Below are positions 23,746-38,434 of a DNA stretch of 64,000 bases, piece after piece; the stretch's first letter is position 1; the number at the start of each line of letters is the position of its first letter. A program made the translations under genes and the position numbers. The notes below the pieces were generated by a model. The model ran no database searches. It had not been told where the DNA came from and saw only the letters and a program-made list of their open reading frames with translations. Origin of the DNA: Cercis canadensis (Eukaryota > Streptophyta > Magnoliopsida > Fabales > Fabaceae); the NCBI GenBank assembly GCA_003255065.1, contig QAOA01005000.1:671754-735753 (forward strand), read 5' to 3'.

Positions 23746-26700
23746 ATGGCATTGGAGGTGGAGTGGTATGATTTTGTGTGTTTTGGCATTATTGGTGTGG
23801 CCTTTATAGGTGCCTTATGGGTGCTGTGGATGAAAGAAGGGGCATCTAGAAGCGATTTTAACACCAATTATGAGAGCCTTTTACTGGCTCGACCTGATGA
23901 TGAAGTGGTCGTCAATGTGTTGCCCAGAGGTCATGTTAGCACCTCCCAGCTGTGGACCAGTTGCTGGCGAGGGGTGCACCCTTTCTACCTTTTGGCTACG
24001 CGTTTCCTTTCCTTTCTCATCATGGCCTTCTTCTTGTTATGGGATGTTTTCAAGTATGACGCCAGCATCTTTGTTTACTACACTGAGTATGTTCTTCCTT
24101 CTAATTTTCTACATTCTCTTAAGCTCAAAGCATTGCCTTTCTTATACTATATCATGTTAGTGATCCAAAATAAATAGGAGTATCATCCTTTGTGTTTCGC
24201 TCATCATATATAAGATCTGGACATTCAGATCACAGAAAACGTTTTACTTTATCAAATTTGATGCTTTACGAGGAAGCATTGCAATTGTTGAATAGTAAAT
24301 ACACAATCTTAAGCTTGGAGATCTTAATTTTTTATTTATTTATGGAGGTTTTTTTTAGATACTTTTTATATTTATGTAGTATGTCATACTACATGAAATT
24401 AGCTAATATGAGAATGACATGTGTACAAATTAACTGTTTTTAAATTTATTTGAGAAAATAAAATAAATTATATTTATATTCAATAAAATATAAAAATTAC
24501 GTATACTTGCCACATCAATGTAGTATAATATACTCATGTAGTATTATAGAATTCCCATTTATTTATATATTGGATAGATACCGTGCTAAAGTCGAATTCT
24601 ACTAGAATGGGAGACACGGGTTTATGAATATTGGGCCTGCTTGACTGAGGCAATGAGAAGCCCCGGAAGAGATCTGATTGGGCTTCTTACAACTGCAAAT
24701 TATTTAGGAAAAAAGACACTTTGGTATAAAAAGTAGATGCTGGTTACATAAAAAAAAAAAAAAAAAGTTAATATTTTATTTATTTATATAATTATTTCAT
24801 ATAAAATATATAATTAAAAATTTTAAAAAATATATAGATATTTTATTTTATTTTTTTAGTCATGATGTAAATATTTTATTTAGTATATATTTATTATGTC
24901 TAAATATAAATAAAATAATCATATAATTTTAAAAGATATTTTAATTATTTCACCCATATAATATTAATTATTAAGCACATAGCTATCTATCTTTCTTTTT
25001 ATTTGATTTCCGACCCTGCAAATAATTTTCCCTATTTTCTATTAGGTTACAAGACAAACTTAAATTTGTGAATTTTCAGTAGGAAAAAAAAAAAGTTAGG
25101 TAAATTCTATGTGCGAGACAGCTGTTTTCTTTTGGGTCAACGGTTAATTCTCCTGTTCAACTTTGAATGATCTTTGGGCTTTGTATTAGCGGGAGGAACT
25201 TATTTTCTTTCTTAGGACTTAGGAGTTTCTCAAATCTTGTTCGGTTCCATCTCGTTGACCTCAAAGCGTCATAATCTGTTGGTTACTTTGTCTCTTTCCC
25301 TTCCCTTCCAGTACTGGGAATGGGATACATATCTGGGCTTTGACTTGCCATTGAAATGTCAGATACTGAAGAAAATGAAGGCTATGGGTACTGGCTTCGG
25401 TGGCAAGTCCCTGTCTCTGCTTTAATCTTCATTAAGACAATTACGACAGCTCTTTTCCAAATTACTAAAGCCAAAAGTAGATCCCTTGAGTTCCAATGAC
25501 CTTTGGATTCCACGCTGGAGAAAATTCGCATTCCTTTGCTTGGTTCGCATTCATTTGTGAAATTGTTGCCTTGGATGGAGCATTCTCTTTCTATTTTTAT
25601 ACCCAGTAAGACTAATTTTTCTTTTCCTCTGTTCTACTTGCTTCCAGGAAAAACTTCAGAAAATAGAACTTACTGGAATTTGATAACATGTCAATTATAG
25701 CGGGCAATTTAAACCACAACTTACTGGGAGTGACCCGGTGTTCATAATTCTTTTTTTGTTGACTATGGATGCCATCTAATCGTATTGCTATTGGATTTAC
25801 CGCAGGTGGACTTTCACATTAGTTATGATCTATTTTGCGGTAAGTGGAGCACAACAATCCCATGTATTTGAATATTTTGAAAGAGAAATGGCAAATCAAG
25901 CATTTATCTGTTTTTCTAAGCATCTGCCATGCACATATTGTTGTTGTTTGAATACAGCTTGCAACCATAGTATCTGCTTATGGATGTCGGCTGTACTTAA
26001 ATAAACCTGCTCCTGAAAATGGGTCAAGGGCTGAGTTTCCGAAAAGAGACTTAGAGGAGAGTTTGTCTACAAACTCTATTACATATAAAGAGAAAGAAAG
26101 CCAGGGTTCCAATATTAAGTTGCAAAGCCGCTATGCTGAAGAGGAGTTTCAACTGAGAGCAGGATTCTGGGGTTACCTTATGCAAACTACGTATCAGGTT
26201 GGTCAAACTCACTCAAGTTTCCTTCAGAAACTTATAATAGAAATTACTATGTGATGGGTTGTTTTAGTTTGGGTCAAATGACATCCAAGGTGGAATATGC
26301 TCCATGAGGCAAAATGGCTGTTTCTTTTCCTTTTACTTCTTTCGTTCTTTTCATTTTTCACTAAAATTTAGGTTGAACTGATGCTCTGCATTTAACAGAC
26401 TTGTGCAGGGGCTGTAATCCTGACAGATGTTGTATTTTGGTGTGTTATTGTCCCATTCTTATCAATTTCTCATCTAAAACTAAACCTGGTGAGTATAACC
26501 ATTCTATAAACTGGCTCTTCTTGTTCCTTGTAAATGTTTTCCTCTTCTTGCATAATGATTTATTATTTCACCACCACTCATTTTCATTCTTCCCATATCT
26601 CAAAACAATCGATAGTATGAATAAGTGATCTTTGCAGCAATAATATTATAAATGAATTTTTTTTTGGGTCTGTACTCGACAGTTGATGGGTTGCATGCAT

Positions 26701-27334
26701 ACCCTGAATGCATTTTTCCTCCTCGTGGATACAGCTTTGAATAATCTTGTAAGTAGCACATCAAATAAATCTAAACACTGATAGCTAGGCACTTGTGCAG
26801 CTTAGTTAAAAGTTAGAACCTGCTCAGCGAGCTGATCGATTTGTTATTGCCTTATTTTGTTTCAGCCTTTTCCTTGGTTTAGAATAGCATATTTTGTGCT
26901 CTGGAGTTGTGGCTACATTATTTTTCAATGGGCCATTCACGCCTGTGGTTTTTCATGGTAAGTTGAATTGAATTGAATGTATTTTCATGCCAGCTATAAG
27001 CTTCCTTTCTTTCCCCTGTTTTGACACGAATTATTCCTCTAACAGGTGGCCATATCCATTTCTCGAGCTTAATACCCCGTGGGCACCCGTCTGGTAAAAT
27101 ACTATAACACTACAATTAACCTCTCCTCTTCTCCTTTGGTTAAAATTTAACCCCTCTCCTTCAAGTTACTGTTTCCATATATAACAATTGATCTCACTAA
27201 TTCATCAACGCTACAGGTACTTTTGCTTGGCTGTGATTCACATCCCCTGTTATGGGTTTTATGCACTAGTAGTGAAAGCCAAAAATACGATTCTTCCCCG
27301 ATGGTTTCCTCGAGCTTTTCTAAGGCCATACTAG
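23746..27334 (+). CDS. multi-pass transmembrane protein, plant rolling-stone-like family (342 aa, 8 exons)
   Basis: Exons are 23746-24086, 25806-25839, 25958-26197, 26399-26488, 26683-26748, 26866-26957, 27046-27093 and 27217-27334 (TAG). All introns are GT-AG and the phases join to 343 codons. The first exon encodes a hydrophobic span at about residues 9-28, a soluble loop, then HPFYLLATRFLSFLIMAFFLLW at about 77-99. Further hydrophobic segments lie in exons 2-3, 4, 5, 6 and 8, with a charged loop in exon 3, giving about six to seven spans. It resembles uncharacterised plant membrane proteins (At1g10660-like) distantly related to animal rolling stone; that link is from memory. Function is unknown. 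The 1.7-kb first intron is very AT-rich. Confidence 0.85.
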
Positions 27335-28979
27335 TTTGGTTCTTGTCAAAGGAAATTGCAGATAACTAAGCGATTTGTTCCTGATTTTTGCTTTCATACG
27401 TAAGAAACATATGCTCAATTCCACAATTAATGGTTTCTTACACATGCTCAACATTTGAGTCGGTTCTTTTCCTAGGAAGTTTTAAATGGCTCATTCTCTT
27501 TTCGAAATTGCAGCTCACACATGTTTGGCTTTAGAAACAAGTGGCCTGCTTTTGGCCAGAACAAGAAGCTTGTCAAAATAAGTTTGCTTTCGTTCAGATT
27601 TCCATCGAGGAAACACGATACACAGCAATATCTGCGCAAGAACTTGCTTCACAACAATATATAAACTTACATCAACAGATAATTTAATCACACCTCTATC
27701 ACAATGCCGCATGCATCAAAACTACCACATGAAATAGTATGGTCACGATGGCTAGAGTGTTATACTGTTATGGGCCTCAAATACCTTCTATTGCACATTC
27801 ACAAAGTCAAATTATGGTCCCTTGAGCACATCTATAAAGTAACCACTAATACTTCTATGCAGTTCAGCCTAACAAAATATAACTAAAAATCAACACCCTA
27901 AGCCGCAGAATCACCATCAAAGACTACTTTTTAATACAGTTCACATCTAATATTACGGCACTATTATGCATCTTCATAACTTTCATGGCATGAACAAAGA
28001 ACCAAGTGATGTGCTAATTTCATCACCCTGCCTTTCTAGTTGCATGTTGAGCTAGACAAACCAAGTTCAAGTTGACCATAGACAATAATGGCACCTCGGA
28101 GGTCATCAAAATAATTCAATGGTACTAGGAGATATTATGAAACGTCATCGTCCAAACAATTGGATCATAAACAAATTTAGAATGGAGTTGTTTCCCACAC
28201 TCTAATCATCATTTTAGTAAATCATTCTCATAGAGATTGAACTAACTGAATGAACAAATTCTAACTATAGAGAGCATCAAGACTTTTCAATGCGCACTTA
28301 CTAGCATTATTTATAATGAAACTCATGCCTACTGGAAAATCAGGCATATTAACTCGACCATTGAACAATCCCAAGCAAAATAACCCTGTGAAGTGTTTTC
28401 CGTACTATTAATCATCACTTTGATAAATCATCCTCAATTCCTTATAGAGTATGCTAAATTGCTAATTCAACTAACAGAAGGAAAATTTAACCATAGCTCC
28501 CACATCGACCCTCAAGCCTAATGCCAGTAAAGAGAAGCCATCATACATGAGCGCGAAAATTCAGTTTAACTTGATTATTGAACTATCACAAGGGAAATTC
28601 CCCCTTGAATATCAAGAAAGGCAAAATAAACATCCATTCACCATATCACCCGTTTTCAATTGCGCCAATCATGCGAAAAATTAATTCATTGCGTTAGGAA
28701 AAGATATTGGTCCCAAAAAGGGACTTACCAGGAACTAAACCTTGAAGAACAAAAATGTAAAGCTAAATATCTTAATCTTAAACTGAGAGCTGCAAATAAT
28801 AAAAGTTGCTCAAAATTCAAAACATATCGACTATCCAATATAGTTCTGACACCCAATAACTCTAAAACTTGATTATTAATCAAAATCTAAACCCATGCCT
28901 GAAAATTACACCTATATGACATATAGAAAATAAAAGAGGATGACAAGATTGGATTCACCAATTCCGCGCAGATTAAGGC
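27335..28979. other. intergenic region between convergent genes
   Basis: Holds the 3' ends of the membrane-protein gene and of the ubiquitin fusion gene. No coding or RNA feature is supported in the roughly 1.6 kb. Confidence 0.5.
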
Positions 28980-30972
<1,993 letters not shown>

Positions 30973-31999
30973 TTAATTAACAACACTGCAAATCCTCCTG
31001 ATCTCACCCTGTGAGCCTGTCAACACTTGTATGGAACCCATGTGCACCATTGCCTTGGAAAACTTGGTAGTCCAACGTGAACCATGCCTAGCATTGTTGA
31101 GCACCATTTGTCTTGTTGAGCGGCTGTTGAGCAATGTCTGGTCCGAGGTCAACAAGCCATGGTGCTTCTTCAATGCCACATAGTACTTGTTGTCCAAACG
31201 GTAAGGCGTAGAAGCATCAAGCACCACCGTTGGGTTACCGTCATTCCCTGGTCGGGGACACTTGGTCTTCAATAAGGCAGCAAACGTAGGGTCCATTGAA
31301 GAATCTTGAGGATGTGTGGCATTGAAATTGTATAGCCGATTGGAGAAAGCAATGCAATGTGAAACACCAATAGAATGTGCTCCTGACAGTGTTACCATTT
31401 CATCAACTGACATGCCTTTTCGTTTAAAATTTCTAACAAGTTGCTCGGCGTTAAGGGAAGGTGGGGGTAGATTTTGTGCCACTTCGTCTCTGACAGAGAC
31501 ACGCCCATCTCGGCGTCCTGCTGGTACATCATAGTTTTTGCCTCCAACTTTACGAGTGCTGTCTCTAGCAGCAAAAGCAACAATGTCTGCGCATGAAACA
31601 GTTTGAGGACACACAGCTTCAATTTGGGCCTTGGCTTCATCAATTACCTCGAAACCTCGTAAGCTTGGATTGTTGGCAGGGTCATCTCTCTCAGCTGGGT
31701 TTCCTGGTGTTGATTTTAGTAAAACAGAACCGTCACAACCCTATATATATAGAACAGAGCAATTTCAGCGCTATGCATATTATGAGTGAATCAAATATGG
31801 TATACTTAGCAAACAAATATGAACTTACCCTCACAAAGCAATCATGGAAATGCATTCTGATGAGGCCAGCAGCGATTCCTGGATTGAGAGAGACGGCTTT
31901 GTTAACAGCTCTCCTCACTATTGTCTCTGCAGATGGACATGTTGTTTTATAGAAGCCCACCCTCAGAGACGCTGAGGTCAATGAAGAAAATGATGTCAT
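30973..31999 (-). CDS. class III secretory peroxidase, body of the gene (2 exons), 5' end displaced by a solo LTR
   Basis: Minus-strand exons 31829-31999 (as an open frame) and 30973-31740 are separated by an 88-bp GT-AG intron at the usual place after the distal His block. Motifs: mature start [11 protein letters not shown], distal [31 protein letters not shown], proximal heme ligand His in [14 protein letters not shown], and the conserved paired cysteines. The enzyme would oxidise phenolics with H2O2 in the cell wall. The first two codons of the present frame (31994-31999) come from an inserted LTR. The true signal-peptide start lies beyond it at 32425. As it stands the protein would lack a full signal peptide. 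Joining across the insertion gives 327 aa, normal for the family. Confidence 0.88.
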
Positions 32000-32374
32000 A
32001 AATTAGTGCAAATAACTTACTGTTACTACTGTTTCACTTACAGCTATTACTGCTATTTACTTACAGCTGCTGTTACTACTGTTTCACTTACATCTATTAC
32101 TGCTATTTACTTACAGCTGCTGTTACTACTGTTACTTTATTTTGAATAAAGTCCATTAGTCTTCATTATGTAGGAGTCAGTTATGATCTTTTCTTATTGA
32201 ATATTTTAGAAAAGTTTTCATTATAAATTGAAGTGTGTACTGTCAGTTAAAGACACACAGCAGCACTTCAGCTTTCCTTTCTTCTGTATCTTTGTTAATT
32301 TTCATTGAGTAATAAACTTCTTTTCGTTCCTTTGTGTTGGAACAATTCTGCACTTATCTTTTGTTTACAAATGA
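31989..32374 (+). mobile_element. solo LTR (376 bp) inserted in the peroxidase signal-peptide exon
   Basis: The LTR occupies 31994-32369, begins TGTCAT and ends TTTACA (TGT...ACA), and is flanked by exact 5-bp copies AATGA (31989-31993 and 32370-32374). In plus orientation it has a TATAAAT box near 32223 and an AATAAA signal near 32311, as expected for an LTR. A roughly 50-bp unit rich in ACTTACAGC is repeated twice near 32024-32130. There is no primer-binding site or internal domain, so it is a solo LTR left by LTR-LTR recombination. It lies antisense to the peroxidase. I cannot assign Copia or Gypsy. Confidence 0.9.
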
Positions 32375-32425
32375 GAGAATTAGAACCAAGCTACAGAGTA
32401 TTAAACGCATTTGTAGAGTATCCAT
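32370..32425 (-). pseudogene. separated peroxidase exon 1 fragment (start codon and signal peptide)
   Basis: ATG at 32425 on the minus strand opens Met-Asp-Thr-Leu followed by a hydrophobic core (LILCSLVLILS). It reaches the LTR insertion at 32369 after 56 nt. Added to the 160 nt at 31829-31988 it makes 72 whole codons, in frame with the mature peroxidase. Read through the LTR it stops within a few codons. Confidence 0.85.
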
Positions 32426-33160
32426 TGTATAATGTATTCAGTAGAAGTGGAAGACGGAAGAAGCAAGCTTTGTGTTATTGCAAGTACTGATAGGATTCAG
32501 AGGAAATAGAAGTAATGAAATAAGTACTGTATGTTGGTTATTGGGATGAAGGTGGAGAAAACTGGTGCTCAGTGAAACTATTTGTAGGTTTGAGAACAAA
32601 GAGAGAATTGTAAAGGAGGTGAGAGTAGGTTTTACTTTGGCAACAAAAGCGTGTTCGTAGCTAGAGGGTTTAATAATTGATACAAGTTGAAGCTGTCTGC
32701 CTTTGAAGTTTTAACACTTCTGAATGGTTCCTCAAGGAGTGCTATACTGGTAATCTCTTTTACTTGCTCTCTCTTTTATTTCTTTTTTATAAAAATAGGA
32801 AAAATATTGGCTGATAGATAAATATTCCCTGGCAATCCCTGCTAGATTGAGCAATTCCGCCTAAGGAGAATTTTATATTATTTGACATATGCTACCTCTG
32901 CCATTTATTAATTTGATTAAGTCATGGCATTTACGAAAGCCGCAGCTGACAGTGGCAACCCCGTGTTGCTTGTAAGAATGAGTTTAATGCCTATTGCGTC
33001 GAAGTAAAAGAGAAAAAGTAATCATTTTTTGATAACCCAGTCAAAATAGAACTATTCAAAGAAGAAAAAACAATCTCTACCCAAAAAAAAAACCCTGAAT
33101 TATAATTTTTTGTTTTAATGGATTGCATTAAACTTCTCTAACTTTGGATGACAAATTGAA
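32426..33160. other. peroxidase upstream region
   Basis: About 700 bp with no coding signal. It holds the original peroxidase promoter on the minus strand and ends at the outer MULE. Confidence 0.5.
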
Positions 33161-33476
33161 TAGTAAGCATATATTTGCATCCCTCAAATATTTAACTTTT
33201 AACAAAATCGTCATTGAAAAAACAATAATAACAAATTAGTCCTGAAATAATAGACATTTATAACAAAATAGTTATTCGTTAATGAGATCTGTTAGCAAGT
33301 GACATAATTGATTATGTGTCAACATTAACTACATATGTGTCACGTTAAAATCCTAATTGACAAAAAATAAGTGCCAATTAGACTAATGATGTGTAAAAAC
33401 AATTTAAAAACGACGCCATTCTTCCTTCCTTCCTCCCATCGATGTGTTTTTGCCCTCATCTACTGGGTTTTTGCCA

Positions 33477-33590
33477 TGGCTACAAACAAAGGTGGGTCAT
33501 TGCCACCTCTCCCAAGTGATAACAGTGTCCTCACTAGTGGGTATGACCAAAATGATTTCAAATCACTTAATTTCTTACTAATAAATAGTG
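33477..33590 (+). pseudogene. open-frame fragment inside MULE-C, left part
   Basis: An ATG at 33477 opens a frame (start MATNKGGSLPPLPSDN) that runs until MULE-A interrupts it at 33591. It lies just inside the MULE-C terminal repeat, where Pack-MULE transcripts often begin. I do not recognise the protein. A splice site within it cannot be excluded. Confidence 0.3.
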
Positions 33591-34130
33591 GAGTAAACCT
33601 ACATTTAAGTCCTCAAAAGATTGGACTTTCAACAAAATCATCCTTCAAAGATAGAAAACAATAAATTGGTCCTCGAAAGATAGGACATCCATAACAAAAT
33701 GATCATTCGTTAGTGAGGATTGGTAATAGGTAACGAAATTGCTGATGTGGCACCGTTAAATGCTTAGGTGACATTTTTAATTTCTAACATCAGCATATGA
33801 CATGGATTTATTAAAAAAAAAAATTGAAAAATACACAATTGGTTCAATGCAGCGTCGTTTGGTTGTTTTTTTTTTTTGAATTCTCATTTGAGCTGGGCAG
33901 TATCTTCCTCACTTGCTCCGAACCCTAGCCCCAAATTGAAGAACTTCTGAAGACCGACCGAAGCCCCCACCACAGCTGCGTCCTTGGAAGATACTCTTTG
34001 CAGGTTCTGTTCGAATTGATTTTGTTATAGCTTCTGGTTTATATTTTCAATCCTTTTTACTGCCCTTTAGCTTATGAACTAAACGAAATCCCATTTGTTT
34101 CTCCTTTTCCTTTTTTGCTTTCCCAATCCT
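33591..34130. repeat. MULE-A left terminal inverted repeat
   Basis: Aligns in inverted orientation with about 38435-38977 at high identity. It includes the blocks GGTCCTCGAAAGATAGGAC, GCTGATGTGGCACCG and TTCTCCTTTTCCTTTT. The inner edge is approximate. Confidence 0.85.
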
Positions 34131-34737
34131 TGTTATACCCACGAAGTAACGATTTCAAATCCGTAATAATATGACCTGTTGGCACTTCCCAATCACACCT
34201 GCAACCCAATAAGATTTCTTTGATTATTGTTGTGATAATTTACTTGGCACTTCCCAATTATTGTTGCGACCCAGTAATGAATAATAACTTTAATTTGAGG
34301 TTGTGAGAGTGGATTTTTTTTTTTGAGGTTCTGAGAGTGGATTTTTTTTTTCCTTATAGTATGAAACTTTAATTTAGCTGCTAATTTCAGCTACTAACTT
34401 TTAAAATTAAGATGCTTATTACATTTAAATTTTTACCCATTTTCCCCCTTTCTATACTATTTGCAAGTTATGTTCCAATTGATTTTAATATGATTGGCAA
34501 CAAAAGAAGTTTGGTATTTCAGTAAATCAATATTGAAATTTACTAATTAGATATTTAATCTATTTGCTATTTTGATTTACTGGTATTATAGTCTTTTCCC
34601 CTTTTCTATACTTTAGTTTATTGGTATTTCAGTTGCTAATGTTTCAAGTTTCATTTTCCAGTAGTGCATTGATATGGTATGTTATTGTTTTGTGTATGGT
34701 GTTTCTTTTTTGCTTTTGATGTTGCTGTGCAATTTAG

Positions 34738-35170
34738 TATTATGGGCGTCCAAACAAGCATGGGCACACTATGCCTGATGTTAGTTGCAGTGTGACTACT
34801 GGCAGTAGTAATGGGTCTAGTGCAGAGAACATAACTAGCAACCAAGTACCATTTGAATGCCAGTGTCGGAAGAAACAATTGTTGCTGACATCATGGACTG
34901 AGAATAATTTTGGGCGTCCATTTTAGAGAGTCATTATTCTTCGTGCGATTTGGAATACCAATTTGTAGTCTAAATTGTTAACTGAATTTTTCACATATTT
35001 GTAAGAAAATGTATTAAAGAGAATTTGTTACTAACATACAGTGAAAATTGTTCGTGCAGGATTCCTTTATTAGTTATGGTTTCTTTTAGTGGCTTGATGA
35101 GGGGAATGCAAAGGTGAATGAGAGTAGAATTTTGGAGCAAATGAGAAAAAAAATGCAACAACTATGAGAA
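34738..35170 (+). pseudogene. GRF-type zinc-finger protein remnant (At4g04775-like) in MULE-A
   Basis: After a splice-acceptor-like TTTAG the frame encodes a tail with ATG at 34771 and then FECQCRKKQLLLTSWT, NFGRPF and a stop at 34924-34926. The Cys-x-Cys, basic stretch, LLTSWT and N-x-GRPF pattern is that of the GRF zinc finger; the last zinc ligands that normally follow (YGC type) are missing. A second segment near 35090-35160 encodes WLDEGNAKVNESRILEQM, the usual downstream part of such proteins, but with stops. Small GRF proteins of this kind are frequent in plant transposon annotations. This copy looks dead. Whether it was captured or belonged to the MULE is open. Confidence 0.6.
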
Positions 35171-36368
35171 GAGAATTAGAAGATTGAAATTCTTTTGTTG
35201 GGTCTTGGCTATGCTATTGGTTGTTATGGTGCTTAATCATCTTGTATAGGGGTAGTTCATAACTATATAACTTTTTAGATGAATTGTATTAGTTAGGTAA
35301 TGACTTGTAAAATTGTTAAATTTGAATTATGCTAATTATATTAGTATAAATTAGTGTGACTCTAACAAGTGTATAACACTTCAGTTCCTCATAAAATGGG
35401 TCAAGGTTGATCCTTAATTGTTCAAGATATTCCTTTCAACTTACTTTTTTAAGCGATAAGTATTTATTTATAAATTAACCTAAAGCAACTTAGCATATGT
35501 TTGATTTAACTATGAGAGAAAAGATTTTGAATGAGAATTAAGTTGATTTTGATTTTGAATGAATATTTATTTATGCTAATTATATTAGTATAAATATGAA
35601 TACATATTAGAATCACATTTATAGAAAAAGCATTTAAAAGAGTAAACTAACAGTAAATATCTATCTCTTTATAGGAGAACAACTAAATATGGGATTAAAT
35701 TGAATATCAATCAGCTAAAGTGCGAATGGGGCCACTAATTGGTAGATGGAGATTGGGAGAGGGTTCCTTCTTAGTCGTAAAGAAAGGGACAAGACTAGAC
35801 CTGGAATTGAGAACCATGTCTAAAGCCTCTACTCCACTAACACCTGTATTTTCACATTATACCGAATCCAAACAAACAGTTCCCCCTTCTCATCTTTGCC
35901 CAGATTCTTTTTCTTAAATAAATAAACAAACAATTATTTTCATTTTCTAAAGGAAGGAAAAACTACCTCTAAATCCATCACATTTACACCTACACACAAA
36001 AGGAAACTAAAAAGAATTATTACCAGCTGATGTCAGACAATTACACAGTGAATCATCCTTCAGTAAAATGAACATAGCATCCACCAGTGGAAGTTATTTC
36101 CCAAATGGAGAAAATATGGCTTGCTGCTGCAATGTTGTTTGCAAGTGGCAAGAACAACAACAAAAGCACTTGTACCTGTTACAAATAATCCATCCAATTT
36201 CAGGAAACCCGTATATTTGCCAATTAAATTGTTTTTGAATAAATTACAAGTGTTCAACAATTCTAAAATCAGAATGCACCAGAATGTCCCTTCATTAATG
36301 GGCACAAGTTTCTCACCAATAATTTAAACTATGAATAACAATTACAAATGTGGCTGATGTCAATTCGC

Positions 36369-36602
36369 TCAATCATGTCTATCTAAGAACTTCTCTGTCA
36401 TGATCGAGAATGCTGCAAATCTAAGGTCTGAGAATGCTGCAAATCCAGCACAACCTGCACATGCTGCCCCCGGACCATCTAGAACCACACAATTATGATA
36501 TTCCATTCCATCTACAACCTTTGGGGTGCTTCCTATTTCAATATATGAACCTTCTTGGCCAATCACTGCACCTTCAACTTCCTTATTTTGCAGCTGAAAC
36601 AC
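36369..36602 (-). CDS. unrecognised exon-like open frame in MULE-A
   Basis: Minus-strand frame beginning just after a TTTCAG acceptor-like site near 36600, with an acidic start (NKEVEGAVIGQEGSYIEIG) and an Ala/Cys/Gly-rich end, then a stop at 36369-36371. A possible upstream exon near 37325-37350 on the same strand would encode GTAVKQVVSILK. I do not recognise a family. It may be a captured host gene fragment inside the MULE. Low confidence that it is translated. Confidence 0.25.
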   Translation of the reverse strand: MFQLQNKEVEGAVIGQEGSYIEIGSTPKVVDGMEYHNCVVLDGPGAACAGCAGFAAFSDLRFAAFSIMTEKFLDRHD

Positions 36603-38434
36603 ATAGTTTACAAGTATTTAAATCAATCTGTAATATCCCATACATGATTTTCCTATTTAATTAAAAAATTATTACCCTTACTCTAGACTTTTGTCTCATC
36701 CAACTGCAAGATAAATAATATTTCAGCAAATCATTTAGGGGTCACAAGCAGTAGCACGTTACATATGGAGCAAAGAATTAAATGTGCTTCATTTTAATTT
36801 CTTGTATAGTAAACGCATAGGGAAACAATACATTACATAAATTCTCATCATATACATATGAAGAAGATGGTTATCATTAGAACAAAAAAGATTGACACAT
36901 ACATGAAAAGCTATATATGATTGATTTCAATACATATATCTATGTTAAGTGAATAGAGATAATATATAGTTGTTAAATGAAAAATTAGAAATCTTTGCCT
37001 TTTTTTGTCTCAAAGTTTAATGAGACCTTTCTCCTTATAAGCTAAGTTAGTTTCAATAGGTTTTTCTTTTTGCTAGAAAGTTATTTCAAAAGAAATATAT
37101 TTGATGCGTTATAAAAATATATATTTTTGTTGTAAATGATTTATAAAGAACTCTCATGCATGTGTGTTAGAGAAAAACTTTCTATATTTTGCATCTTTCG
37201 GATTCAGCCATGGAAATCACCTACCTCTAAACCAAAACATTAAAAAAAGAGATACAAAACCATGGAAGATATTCAAGGCAAGGTAATACCTTTTTTTTTC
37301 CCCTTTCCTTTTCAAAATGCTAACAACTTGCTTGACGGCAGTTCCATCTACCAAAAGAAATTTAATTAATTAAGCTACTTAACAATCAAAATAGTAGCGA
37401 GTCATACCAAGTTAAGCAAACAAAATTGTCAGTATTCCAAACAAAAGGAAAACCAGAAAAGCTAAATTCATAAATAGGACAGGTTAACAAAATGAAAGAC
37501 CAAGCTCAATGTAGGAAAATGCATCACCAAAATGTGTCTGATGGTCCAACAGATAACGTAGATTCATTCTACCAAAATATCAAAAAAGACTCGTCTATCT
37601 AGTCCTATGCAATCAAAGTTATGGTAATAGTCTTTTCTTGATGTATTAGACATCTTCACAGTTGCAGGTACTCAACCAGGCAACGAAACACTCTTATTTC
37701 ACTTAAAATTCAGCTCAAACATAAAATACATGTATGTTAGAATGATCCAAGGATCAACACATGCTCCATATCCATAGTTTATTTTCAGTTGCCTTTGCAT
37801 GCCAAGGGTGTTGAAGATGCATCTATAATTAATTAAGCCAATTATCATGTTAAACAAATTCAGTTGAACAATGTAGCCATTATCTAACAGGTAAATATAC
37901 TTTTGGTCAAGCTACAAGAAACTTTAATCAAAATAGCAAATATAAGCAGCTAAATTCTGGTTAATTTATATGGAAAATAACAAATGTATAGAGCAAAGCA
38001 AACATCATTATAAAATCATTAAACCACTACAATTTGGAATTGTCGACCACATTATCACAACAATAATCAAAGAATCCTTAGTTAATTTTACTTTCATCAG
38101 CAACTTATTAGCAATTATATAAAATCTATAAAGAAGACAGGTGAAGATCGAAATAAATGTATATATAAAAGAACGTTTGGTTTAAAATAAACCAGAATTA
38201 AGCTTACATGTTCTTGATCCAAGTATATGAAATTCCCAAAAGAACTAATGCAGCTTAAAACTCCATTACGGATTTGAAGTGCCAACAGGTCAATGAAACT
38301 TCAACTTTTGGGTCGCGGGTGTGGTCTTCAAATTGGGGGTTAGGGTTCGGAGCAAGTGAGGAAGACGAAGTTTAATCGAATGCGAAACCAATCAGCAGAA
38401 ATTTGGGACGCAGGTATAACAGGGATTGCGAAAG

